Positions 14,710-22,961 of a stretch of 26,039 nucleotides of DNA are shown here, one piece after another. Position 1 is the stretch's first letter, and every line of letters begins with the position of its first letter. The DNA comes from a virus. The notes below the pieces were generated by a model. It searched no databases, had not been told where the DNA came from, and worked only from the letters and a program-made list of their open reading frames with translations. The position numbers and the translations under genes were made by a program. Location of the stretch: IMG/VR virus record IMGVR_UViG_3300030116_002663, positions 1 through 26,039 of that record; one strand, 5' to 3'.

Positions 14710-15047
14710 GCTGTGTATCCTTCGGTTATACTAATAATACCTTCTAAATAATATTCTTTTAACCCCGCAGGGTTAGTTAATAAAACATCATAATATAATT
14801 TATCAGTTATAAATGTTTCGGTTTGGACATCAGTTAAAGATATAGCAACAGACCCAGCAGCACGATCCGTATAAGTAACAGCAAAATCTGCATATTTTAT
14901 ATTCCTATCTCGATCCCAAACTTGTGCCTGTACTGTATATCCTGTTAGATTAATTGCTGCATTATTACTATCTTTAAATAACAAGGGAATACTATGATCT
15001 GATCTACGCTGTAACGTAAAATTATATGTACCGGGTTTAATTGCCAT
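14706..15047 (-). CDS. Small beta-sandwich tail/fibre-associated protein
   Basis: 113 residues, starting MAIKPGTYNFTLQRRSDHSI, then PLLFKDSNNAAINLTGYTVQ and strands AQVWDRDRNIKYADFAVTY and GSVAISLTDVQ. The pattern resembles the N-terminal domain of BppU-type baseplate or receptor-binding connector proteins (Ig-like), which link fibres to the tail tip; this is a fold-level guess from pattern. The stop overlaps the start of the giant fibre (ATGA), so the two are probably co-translated and partners. Confidence 0.65.
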   Translation of the reverse strand: MAIKPGTYNFTLQRRSDHSIPLLFKDSNNAAINLTGYTVQAQVWDRDRNIKYADFAVTYTDRAAGSVAISLTDVQTETFITDKLYYDVLLTNPAGLKEYYLEGIISITEGYTA

Positions 15048-15076
15048 AAGAAACTACCAACTATCTTAAGGATAGC

Positions 15077-15895
15077 TTATGTTACCTCAGTAAGATTGAA
15101 TTTATATTTTTTACCACTAACTCTATTTATTAAAAACAAATCATCTGCCCCTTCCTGTATTGACCAGCTACCTTGTGTGTTATCAACCTCATTAGGTAAT
15201 GAGCTAAGGTTAGACATATTGATATCCTGTGTTGTAACTGCTCCTTGAACAGTAATCCCATTCGCTGTAGTTTCAAATTTCTTTACACCATTAAAGAACA
15301 AATGTTGGCCCGCATCTAAATAAGCCTCATAAGCTTCTTCTGTTGTACCACTGGTAGGACTGTTGTCAGCATTTTTTGTTTGTATCGTTAAACATGGGAA
15401 ACTAGAATTATTTGTATACGTTTTAGTTGTCATAATTGTTGGTTGATCGGTTAAAGCAGTAAAAAAATTGAAACCAACTGTATGAGACATCGCAAAATCA
15501 TTACCAGTTCCTATTATCATTTTTGTTTCATCTTTAAAAACCAAAGCTCCTCTTCCACTTGTATTATCAGCATCAAACGTAATATCAAATGAACCGCTTG
15601 AATGTGTACCATTAAAAACTACATCACCGTTAAAAGTGCTTGTTTGATCTACAAAAAGACCTCCTGTTAAGTTCGCTAAATTAAAATAGTTTGCTACGTT
15701 ATTATTATTACTTGCATCTTTATACATCAACTTACCCGTATCTCCATTTGCAAACCATTGATGTTCAAAAGCTGCATTAGCTGGAGGAGTAGTACCAAAA
15801 TTATTACTTGCTAACTGTTGAAAAGCATCTTGTATATCTAAACGAACTTCTTGACCTGTATCATTGTCTATTACGTAATCGTTATTGTTTGACAT
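15077..15895 (-). CDS. Short tail fibre protein
   Basis: 272 residues. The N terminus MSNNNDYVIDNDTGQEVRLD, then IQDAFQQLASNN and PPANAAFEHQWFANGDTGKL, matches a start I know from marine phage fibre proteins, where it may be the tail-attachment domain. Residues 195-219 (AGQHLFFNGVKKFETTANGI, then TVQGAV) are one diverged copy of the repeat strand found in the giant fibre. The C terminus (WSIQEGADDLFLINRVSGKK) is a probable knob. It lies between tail-tip protein J and the giant fibre, 30 nt after J. Confidence 0.8.
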   Translation of the reverse strand: MSNNNDYVIDNDTGQEVRLDIQDAFQQLASNNFGTTPPANAAFEHQWFANGDTGKLMYKDASNNNNVANYFNLANLTGGLFVDQTSTFNGDVVFNGTHSSGSFDITFDADNTSGRGALVFKDETKMIIGTGNDFAMSHTVGFNFFTALTDQPTIMTTKTYTNNSSFPCLTIQTKNADNSPTSGTTEEAYEAYLDAGQHLFFNGVKKFETTANGITVQGAVTTQDINMSNLSSLPNEVDNTQGSWSIQEGADDLFLINRVSGKKYKFNLTEVT

Positions 15896-15925
15896 TTTAT
15901 TTTTTTATTTATTATACATTGTAAT

Positions 15926-18900
15926 TTATCCGTAACCAATAGCAACAAAAGTAAAGTTACGGGCAACTCTTTGACTATTACTATCTAACACGTTAATTGT
16001 AAAATTAGTATTCGTGACACTTGTAACTGATAAAGTGTCTCCTGTAGTTAAATTTAAAACTGTTACTTCTACATGAGGTTTTAAATTTGCTCCAATAGTT
16101 AAAGAAGCATCACCAGCAAAAAATGGTTTAACAAAAGTAACTACTGTATCTTGACTGCTTGATGTAGTTAATGTTTGGATGCTAGTCTCTGTTCTTCGAT
16201 TGATTTTTACATTACACCCAAGTTGTTTTACTTTTATATTTTGATTTAAATTTCTGCAAAATAACTCTAAAACAAACCTAAATCCTCGACCTCTAAATGT
16301 AGAGTTAGTAACCTCAACAAACGGACAACCATTAAAATCGTTGACTACATAACTTGATGAATTTGCGGGTGCATTATTTGTAGATTGTACTTTTACTTTT
16401 ACTGAAATATCAAATGTTTCAGAACTAGGAAGTTGATCCCAAGTTCTAAATGTATCTACATTTCCAACATGGTCATCCCAATTTACATTTGATATTCCTT
16501 CCGCAGATATTACTTTTTCTAATTGAACTGTTGCAACTTGTTTTAAATCTAATATATCTTTAAATAAATATGCTGCCGATCCACTTGTTACTCCAGTACT
16601 TGTTAATGTCAAGGCATCAAGCGATGAGCTAAATTCGGTGTTAAAAAGAGGTATGCCAGAAAAACCTTGGAACTTAGGGCTAGTTGTATGTTCTGCAATA
16701 GTTTGTACAATTGCAGTTGTTTGTTTCTTTATGTCATTATATTGAACATTTGATGCTGGAGTTGTATTAATAACTATTGACGTAGAGCTCAAGCTAGCTC
16801 TACCTCCATCATCAATAAATTTAAGCATATGTTCACCGGGAAGATTTTGGACAATAATTTCTGAAGAATTTCCCGGAAAAGATAATGTATCATTATCAAG
16901 AAAAAAACTTCCACTGCCATCAGTATTACTGTCATAGCAATAAGCAACAAATCCACCATGAGTAACATCAGCTTCAGTTGATTTATCAAACTTAATTTTT
17001 ATTAATTCATCACTAACAGCTTCAACAAAAAGATTTGAAACATTACTAGGAGCTTTTGTTTTACCTTGAAATTCTTTTATTATTTGCGCTTCATCATTAC
17101 TTTGTTGCCCAAAAGCATTTATAGATCGCACAGCAAAACTATATAAACCTGCCTGTGCATTAAAAATATCGTAACTAATTTCTGATGTTTTAATTCTTTT
17201 AAGATTTCCACCATCTACATTAAACTCTAATAAATATTCTTTAACTCCATTAACAGGTGTCCAAGAAACATTAATTACTGATGTAGCCCTATTGTCTTGA
17301 AGAATAATATTTTCAACAGCATCTAAATTTGTAGGAGGTGATGGTAAATCTATAACAGTTTTAACAGGTTCAACTGTTATTGCATCAACAGACTCTACTA
17401 TTGAATAAATTAATTCATTATATAAAACTGCTGTAACACTATAGCTGCCATCATTTTTCCCTTCTGAAATACTAATTACTTTATATTTAGGTAAAGAAGA
17501 TACATTATTAACTTGCCTATCAACTACATAATAAGTATTTGGTAATGGATTACTTCTAAATTTATTAGTGGTAATAGTTTTTTGAGCAAGATCAACAGAC
17601 AATACTGGTTTCGTTTCAACATATTTACGACTTAAATTAGGATCGTTTTCGTTTTCTGGTGTATCTAAAACAATAGTTAATTGCATGCTTGTTGTTCCAG
17701 TACTGCTTAGATTTGTCTTTTCAACGTCATCTACTGTTATTACAGTCGTATTATTATCTTCATTTGTAGTTGCCGAGACTATACGACCACCTGTTCTATC
17801 TTCCATTTTTAGAGGATCTTGAATAGCTATTACTTGACCCGGCCTAACAATTACGCCTGCTTCAACTGTTACTGAAAAAGATACTGTTTCACCTCTTGTA
17901 AATTGTGTTAATAAAAACCACTTTGCTGCTCTAATTGCTTGTGTTCTTGATGTACACCCAAAAGTCTTTAGGTTTTTTGTATTTTTTCCAAAAGCATTTT
18001 CTACGCCTGCTAAATTGGAATGTAAATCTTTTAAAAAAACATTTGCTATTTGTAGGTCTTGAACTTCATTATCAAAATATGAAACTGTACATTGAGTAAA
18101 TTTTGTTTTTTGTGCAGTGCTGTTATAAACAAATCCAAATTCGGTGACATTTGCCAATCCAAAAACATAACTTACATCAGTTGGTCTGTCTTGAGATAAT
18201 TTCAAAGAACCTACAGAATAAAATGGAACAGCGTTCATAGCTGAACAAAAATCTCTTATGACTTGATAAGCATCTTTTTTTTGGCCTAGTATTGCGTTGC
18301 AAGCAAATCTAGGCTCTTTTGTGCCGTCAGATAATGTTAATAGTTCTGAACTATATTTTGACGCTTCAAAAAAACTATATATATCTAATTTATCTTCTTG
18401 TATATGTTCTCCAAAACCTTTACTTGTTGTAAGTAAATCAAATAATATCCACGAAGGATCATTTGTGAAGACTTTTGTTGTAGTTAAAGTGCCATTAAAA
18501 ATATAATTCGGAGGATAATAAATAAAATTAAAGTTTTTTATAGTTCCAAAAGTGCCTAAATTTAATTCACGCGATCTTTTTTCAGTTCTAATTACTTCAG
18601 GAGTTCTACCCTCTGAATCTGGTGCTGGTATTCTTATTTTTGTTCCTTGTACTAAATATTTTCGACTTGGGTATCTCCCAAATTGTTCAGCATCAAATCG
18701 TAAACCAGCTAAAGCAAAATTATTATATGGTCTTTGCTCTGACTTTATTTCAGTAAACGATTGAAAAACAATTTTATTTCTAAATTTTGCATTAGTTTCG
18801 TCTAAATCATTTCTTACAACTTTAATAGTTAAAGGATAACTTGAAAGAGTACTTAATAAAGCTATATTAAATACACGTGAATATTGACCATTGTTAGAGA

Positions 18901-20137
18901 ACATTTCCTCATCAGTAAGTCCTAAAGCATCCCCATTAATACTTGTTAAAACAAGAGTTTTATCATACACATCGTTATAAGATACACTTGTGAAGCTAAC
19001 ATTTGTAATCGTTTTGTTAAATAAAGTATCATTTCCATCTAAAAATTTTATTGTGTGACTTCCACCTGTTGTTAAATTATTTACATTTCTCCCTTCAAAT
19101 TGTAACTTGAAAACATGACTTCCAGTTTTACTAAAGAATCCTAGAGCCCCTAGAGTTGTTAAATCTATCTCATAATCTCTTGTATAGCCTCGCACAGCAA
19201 CACCTTTAACACTTTCATTTACAAATGGATAATGTGTTGTACCATCATTCTCTATGATTTGAATACCAAAATTAACACTTAATGGATCAGTTGTCCCATC
19301 ATCGTTCAATTTACTCAAATCAGGGAATTGTAAAGTAACTCTAAGTTTGTCAAAATCTATAGTTGAAGCATTAATGTTGCTGGTCGTAGCAGAGACTCCT
19401 ACGCTAGTCATAACATCAGCAGTTAAAGGAGTTGTTCTTTGTGCGTCATTTGTAGTGTCAGTATAGTTAGCTGGTCTTTTTATTATGATATATTTATACC
19501 CCGGAACACCGGATTTTTCTGCATTTCCAACTTCAATCACTTTTTCACTTCGTACTAAACTACTGTAGTTTGTAGTAGTTCTTTCTATGTTTACAAACTC
19601 ATTAACTTTAAATAAATGAGTATTACTTTGATATATAAAAAGAAGTGACTGTGCTGGTTGTTGAGAAATTGTATCATCAAACAGTGTATCTTGACTAATC
19701 CTATATCCAGAATCAGAATTGCCTTTCTTTACAACAGTAGCTGTTCTATTTGAATTATTAATAAAATAATCACCACTTACTGCTGTGTTGTAAGGGGTTC
19801 GATCAACTTCTCTACTTACGGATCGTGTATTTTCAATCGCATCTATCAAATTAATTATTTCTTGACTCGCTGTGCCATTTCTCAAATCTATTGTTACATC
19901 TGAAAAATTTTGCCTTCCATTAACATCTTGTACTTGTGTATCATCTAAAAAAATATTTTCAAGATAGGAATAACTTTGAGAGGAACTTCCAAGTTTTATA
20001 CCTTCTATTTCTCCATGACATAGTAAATCAATTATTTTTGCAAACTGAATACTTTTTATATCATCTTCTTTTAAATTAGAATCTACCTTTTTAACATTTT
20101 GTTTTCCAAAAAACTGATCGCCAACAATTCTAACCAT
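15926..20137 (-). CDS. J: Tail tip host-specificity protein J (lambda-like central hub)
   Basis: 1403 residues; lambda J is 1132. The N terminus has the J-type motif FAKIIDLLCHGEIEGIKLGS near residue 30. The central region (FGCTSRTQAIRAAKWFLLTQ, then GVIVRPGQVIAIQDP) matches the hub domain. From about residue 933 a fibronectin type III domain follows (SPPTNLDAVENI, VINVSWTPVNGVKEYLLEF), then a second Ig-like unit. The C-terminal 170 residues (VQSTNNAP..., FRGRGFRFVLELFC, ending FTFVAIGYG) resemble the receptor-facing tip domain of many marine phage J proteins. The stop of I overlaps its start (TAATG). It should close the tail tip and contact the host. Confidence 0.9.
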   Translation of the reverse strand: MVRIVGDQFFGKQNVKKVDSNLKEDDIKSIQFAKIIDLLCHGEIEGIKLGSSSQSYSYLENIFLDDTQVQDVNGRQNFSDVTIDLRNGTASQEIINLIDAIENTRSVSREVDRTPYNTAVSGDYFINNSNRTATVVKKGNSDSGYRISQDTLFDDTISQQPAQSLLFIYQSNTHLFKVNEFVNIERTTTNYSSLVRSEKVIEVGNAEKSGVPGYKYIIIKRPANYTDTTNDAQRTTPLTADVMTSVGVSATTSNINASTIDFDKLRVTLQFPDLSKLNDDGTTDPLSVNFGIQIIENDGTTHYPFVNESVKGVAVRGYTRDYEIDLTTLGALGFFSKTGSHVFKLQFEGRNVNNLTTGGSHTIKFLDGNDTLFNKTITNVSFTSVSYNDVYDKTLVLTSINGDALGLTDEEMFSNNGQYSRVFNIALLSTLSSYPLTIKVVRNDLDETNAKFRNKIVFQSFTEIKSEQRPYNNFALAGLRFDAEQFGRYPSRKYLVQGTKIRIPAPDSEGRTPEVIRTEKRSRELNLGTFGTIKNFNFIYYPPNYIFNGTLTTTKVFTNDPSWILFDLLTTSKGFGEHIQEDKLDIYSFFEASKYSSELLTLSDGTKEPRFACNAILGQKKDAYQVIRDFCSAMNAVPFYSVGSLKLSQDRPTDVSYVFGLANVTEFGFVYNSTAQKTKFTQCTVSYFDNEVQDLQIANVFLKDLHSNLAGVENAFGKNTKNLKTFGCTSRTQAIRAAKWFLLTQFTRGETVSFSVTVEAGVIVRPGQVIAIQDPLKMEDRTGGRIVSATTNEDNNTTVITVDDVEKTNLSSTGTTSMQLTIVLDTPENENDPNLSRKYVETKPVLSVDLAQKTITTNKFRSNPLPNTYYVVDRQVNNVSSLPKYKVISISEGKNDGSYSVTAVLYNELIYSIVESVDAITVEPVKTVIDLPSPPTNLDAVENIILQDNRATSVINVSWTPVNGVKEYLLEFNVDGGNLKRIKTSEISYDIFNAQAGLYSFAVRSINAFGQQSNDEAQIIKEFQGKTKAPSNVSNLFVEAVSDELIKIKFDKSTEADVTHGGFVAYCYDSNTDGSGSFFLDNDTLSFPGNSSEIIVQNLPGEHMLKFIDDGGRASLSSTSIVINTTPASNVQYNDIKKQTTAIVQTIAEHTTSPKFQGFSGIPLFNTEFSSSLDALTLTSTGVTSGSAAYLFKDILDLKQVATVQLEKVISAEGISNVNWDDHVGNVDTFRTWDQLPSSETFDISVKVKVQSTNNAPANSSSYVVNDFNGCPFVEVTNSTFRGRGFRFVLELFCRNLNQNIKVKQLGCNVKINRRTETSIQTLTTSSSQDTVVTFVKPFFAGDASLTIGANLKPHVEVTVLNLTTGDTLSVTSVTNTNFTINVLDSNSQRVARNFTFVAIGYG

Positions 20138-20808
20138 TACTCTGACACCTCCTGTTGAATTAAAGACTTAAACGGTGTACTACCGCCTATATCTTTTCTC
20201 ACTTGTAAAGAATCAACACCTGATGAAATAATAATAGAACCAGCCAATATCTCTCCATAAATTATCGGAATTGGAGTTCCAGCAGTTGCAACATTATTTA
20301 TATTTGAGAAAGAATAAGATGCTCTTAAGTTTGGATCTGCAATATCAAGGTCTTGCGGGTTCCCATACTCTTGACCTAAACCTAACAATGAAGATACACC
20401 ACTAACTGCCATTACAGCCCCAACAGTTTGCAATGTCTTAGCTAAAAACGCAAAATTCTTAGCAAAAGTGGCTCCTTGTGTTATTCCAAAAGTACCTGCC
20501 AGACCTCCAGAGTAATAGTATATTGCTACACCAACTACCACCATTGCAATTTTCTTGAAAACTCTACCTGCACCGATTACTAAAGGTATAACTTCTATAT
20601 CTCCATTAATGTTTAAATCTATATTATCTAATGTCTCGCCATTTACCCTAATTTTGTACATTTGATTTGACATATGATTTTCAAGATCAGGAAAATTCGC
20701 TTTTAAAAAAAGGAATACATCTTTTGGAGTTTTTATAGCAGCCTCAAAACATGACTGACCACAATATTTTCTTAATAACCCATAAACTTTTATTTTTCTA
20801 AGTTTCAT
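20137..20808 (-). CDS. I: Tail assembly protein I
   Basis: 223 residues, as for lambda I. Residues 1-80 look like the ubiquitin-like N-terminal domain (MKLRKIKVYGLLRKYCGQSC, then NGDIEVIPLVIGAG). Residues about 85-150 are hydrophobic with two helical stretches (KKIAMVVVGVAIYYYSGG, LQTVGAVMAVSGVSSLLG). The C-terminal part (NPQDLDIADPNLRASYSFSN, PIPIIYGEILAG) is the conserved family tail. It sits between K and J as in lambda, overlaps K by 11 nt and J by one base. It is needed for tail-tip assembly and is generally not kept in the mature virion. Confidence 0.88.
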   Translation of the reverse strand: MKLRKIKVYGLLRKYCGQSCFEAAIKTPKDVFLFLKANFPDLENHMSNQMYKIRVNGETLDNIDLNINGDIEVIPLVIGAGRVFKKIAMVVVGVAIYYYSGGLAGTFGITQGATFAKNFAFLAKTLQTVGAVMAVSGVSSLLGLGQEYGNPQDLDIADPNLRASYSFSNINNVATAGTPIPIIYGEILAGSIIISSGVDSLQVRKDIGGSTPFKSLIQQEVSE

Positions 20809-21502
20809 ATCTATATATTTTTTTTGTGATCTTTTGGTATTCTAAATCATAAATTTCTCTACAACTTAACTTACCAACAGTATGATGCAAAATTGTTGAA
20901 TCTCCAATATATAAAGCAACATGACTAAGCTTGTTATACATACCCTCCATAAGCATTACGTCACCTATTTTTAATTCTTGATTTGTAACTTCTTTAAATC
21001 CTGTATCTTTAGCACATTTTTCAAACAATGGATTATTTTCAAATTCTTTTAAACTTTTTGGTCTTGTCCATTTTTTTAAAGTTATATTCTTATTTAATAA
21101 AAACCAATCATATATTAAAGACCAACAATCTTGCACACCCCATACAAATTTTCTTCCTATTAAAGGATTTGTTAAATTCTCTTTTGGTGTAATTTCATTC
21201 CATGAATCATCTTTATTGCTGTAGATATACCACAGCATTTTTAAATAATTACAACTTAAAATATCAACTTCTGAAGGTATTGAACTAGATACAGGGTGGG
21301 AATGAAATATACCAATTATTTCTCCTTGATTTTCACAGTCAGCATAATCATCAGGATCAAGAGCAAAAAATTCCATAGTAGATTCTGCAACATTTTTACA
21401 TGGGTAAAAAACCTTTTTTCCTTTTATTATTGCAACCAAACCACAAGCTTCTTTTGGATAAAGTTTTTCAGAATATTCTTTTGCTTTTTCTTTCCAATTC
21501 AT
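20798..21502 (-). CDS. K: Tail tip peptidase K: JAMM + NlpC/P60
   Basis: 234 residues, close to lambda K. The N-terminal half is a JAMM/MPN metallopeptidase-like domain: Glu18 in YPKEACGLV and HSHPVSSSIPSEVD, with His67, His69, Ser77 and Asp80 fitting the H-x-H-x7-S-x2-D zinc motif exactly. The C-terminal half is NlpC/P60-like: Cys126 in GVQDCWSLIYDWF and His194 in LSHVALYIGD, with a further His at 206 or 207 as third residue. It would cleave peptidoglycan cross-links during entry or help tip assembly. It lies between L and I as in lambda, with an ATGA overlap to L. Confidence 0.92.
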   Translation of the reverse strand: MNWKEKAKEYSEKLYPKEACGLVAIIKGKKVFYPCKNVAESTMEFFALDPDDYADCENQGEIIGIFHSHPVSSSIPSEVDILSCNYLKMLWYIYSNKDDSWNEITPKENLTNPLIGRKFVWGVQDCWSLIYDWFLLNKNITLKKWTRPKSLKEFENNPLFEKCAKDTGFKEVTNQELKIGDVMLMEGMYNKLSHVALYIGDSTILHHTVGKLSCREIYDLEYQKITKKIYRYET

Positions 21503-22371
21503 TGATTTATAAACCTGCCAATACCGGGAAAATCTTCTTCATTAGCAAGTTTTGATGGCGCATTTACTCCTATTAAATCAAAAGTTGAAATTAATTCAAA
21601 TCCAACAACATCTCTATCCTCTGAAATCATCCTTTCTACATAATATATTTCCTTATCAAATTCTGCTGATGGATTAGGTGTGCCGAAAGGATTTATATTA
21701 TCAAGAAAATTAATACTATCAAGATGTTTTGCTAAAGTTCTATGCCTTGTTATTTTTGCTCCACCAAAATTTATTGGACAAGAAAAATCACCAATTTTAA
21801 AAATATTATATGATTTTAAAAAAGAAGTAATAGTTCCAAAAGCATTTGCAAATTTTATTTTTGGTCTTGGCAATGCACCATTAGTTGAATAAGTATAGCC
21901 TTCAGCTTCGCATGGATATTTGTCATAGGTATTACCTTGCCAAACAACACTTTGCGAATCTTTTAAATTTACACCGCTATGAAATAAATATGTAATAGGT
22001 AGCGGAGGAGTAGTATTTGATTGCTTAAAAGTTACGCCATTAGTTTGACTTGAAACAGTTTGACTTGTTAATGATTTTACTGTAAATGTAGTGGTAGATG
22101 GCTTAGTTACAACAGTATAAAAAGTATCAATCATATTTTCAGCTTCATTTCCATTAGCCAATAATTCTTTAAATTTTAAATTTACAAGATCACCTACACT
22201 TGGCATTGAATTAGTATTTGGTGCAGTTATTGTTATGACGTTACCTGATTGTGCATAATTCATATCAATATTGTTAGGAATATAATGCAAGTTTTCAACT
22301 AATTCAATTGAAAAAAAATCAAGAATAGAAATATTATTTAAGCCTTGTAAATCAGAAACAGGAATAGACAT
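21499..22371 (-). CDS. L: Minor tail protein L-like, with inserted beta domain, no C-terminal Cys region
   Basis: 290 residues; lambda L is 232. The conserved core starts near residue 126 (TYLFHSGVNL, VVWQGNTYDKYPCEAEGY, LPRPKIKFANAFGTIT, AKHLDSINFLDN, ISEDRDVVGFELISTFDL) and matches lambda L text. Two differences stand out. Residues about 34-125 (NVITITAPNTNSMPSVGDLV, FYTVVTKPSTTTFTVKSL) form an extra beta-rich domain in the N-terminal part. The protein ends at FPGIGRFINQ, just after the FPG motif, so it lacks the cysteine-rich C-terminal region that holds an iron-sulfur cluster in lambda L. Gene order and overlaps (TAATG with M) support the name. Confidence 0.87.
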   Translation of the reverse strand: MSIPVSDLQGLNNISILDFFSIELVENLHYIPNNIDMNYAQSGNVITITAPNTNSMPSVGDLVNLKFKELLANGNEAENMIDTFYTVVTKPSTTTFTVKSLTSQTVSSQTNGVTFKQSNTTPPLPITYLFHSGVNLKDSQSVVWQGNTYDKYPCEAEGYTYSTNGALPRPKIKFANAFGTITSFLKSYNIFKIGDFSCPINFGGAKITRHRTLAKHLDSINFLDNINPFGTPNPSAEFDKEIYYVERMISEDRDVVGFELISTFDLIGVNAPSKLANEEDFPGIGRFINQ

Positions 22372-22961
22372 TACGGTTCAAATACTTGTCTAAATTTTGC
22401 GTTTAATGTAGCTGTTCTAGCGTTTTCCAAAGTATAAGACCAATCTTCACACGCATATTGTCCCGCACCTGATCGTATGTATGTAATATTAAATTGTGCC
22501 GTACTACCCGAATTACTATTAGTTTTTATTGTAAATTCGTTTTGATTGGTATATGTTTGCACTAAATGATTCCCAGTGCCAACCAAAACATTATTACTTG
22601 TTGTTATGTTTATAAAATCATTTAAAGCAATACCATGATTATTAGAAGCTACTACACCAACAGTAGTTCCACTAGCAACTGTTATTTGTACGGTTTTTGC
22701 TGATATAGATTCTGTCTCTGGTGTAAATGTAAAACTAGCTCCAAGCAATGCTTGAGTTTTTAAAAACGCATCAATCGTTCTAGCCTCTTCGTGAGTTATG
22801 TGTTTGAAATTTACATTAAATTCATTTGGATCTTGTTGTGTCGGCAAGCCAAAAACTACCCTTTGTTCAAATCCATCTCCAAGTTTTGTTACCCTTACTT
22901 TCGGCTTTTCTGTTTTTTGAAAAGTAAAACTTGGTTTGATTGTTGTAGGAAAAATTGCCAT
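22371..22961 (-). CDS. M: Minor tail protein M-like, with inserted beta domain
   Basis: 196 residues; lambda M is 109. The family frame is clear at both ends: PKVRVTKLGDGFEQRVVFGL, EEARTIDAFLK, FTFTPE, then CEDWSYTLENARTATLNAKF ending RQVFEP. Between FTFTPE and the Cys-Glu-Asp-Trp stretch lie about 80 extra residues (about 84-165: VQITVASGTTVGVVASNNHG, ALNDFINITTS, QNEFTIKTNSNSGSTAQF), a beta-rich domain like that in the neighbouring L protein. It is probably part of the tail-tip ring. The TMP stop overlaps its start (TAATG), as in a coupled operon. Confidence 0.87.
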   Translation of the reverse strand: MAIFPTTIKPSFTFQKTEKPKVRVTKLGDGFEQRVVFGLPTQQDPNEFNVNFKHITHEEARTIDAFLKTQALLGASFTFTPETESISAKTVQITVASGTTVGVVASNNHGIALNDFINITTSNNVLVGTGNHLVQTYTNQNEFTIKTNSNSGSTAQFNITYIRSGAGQYACEDWSYTLENARTATLNAKFRQVFEP

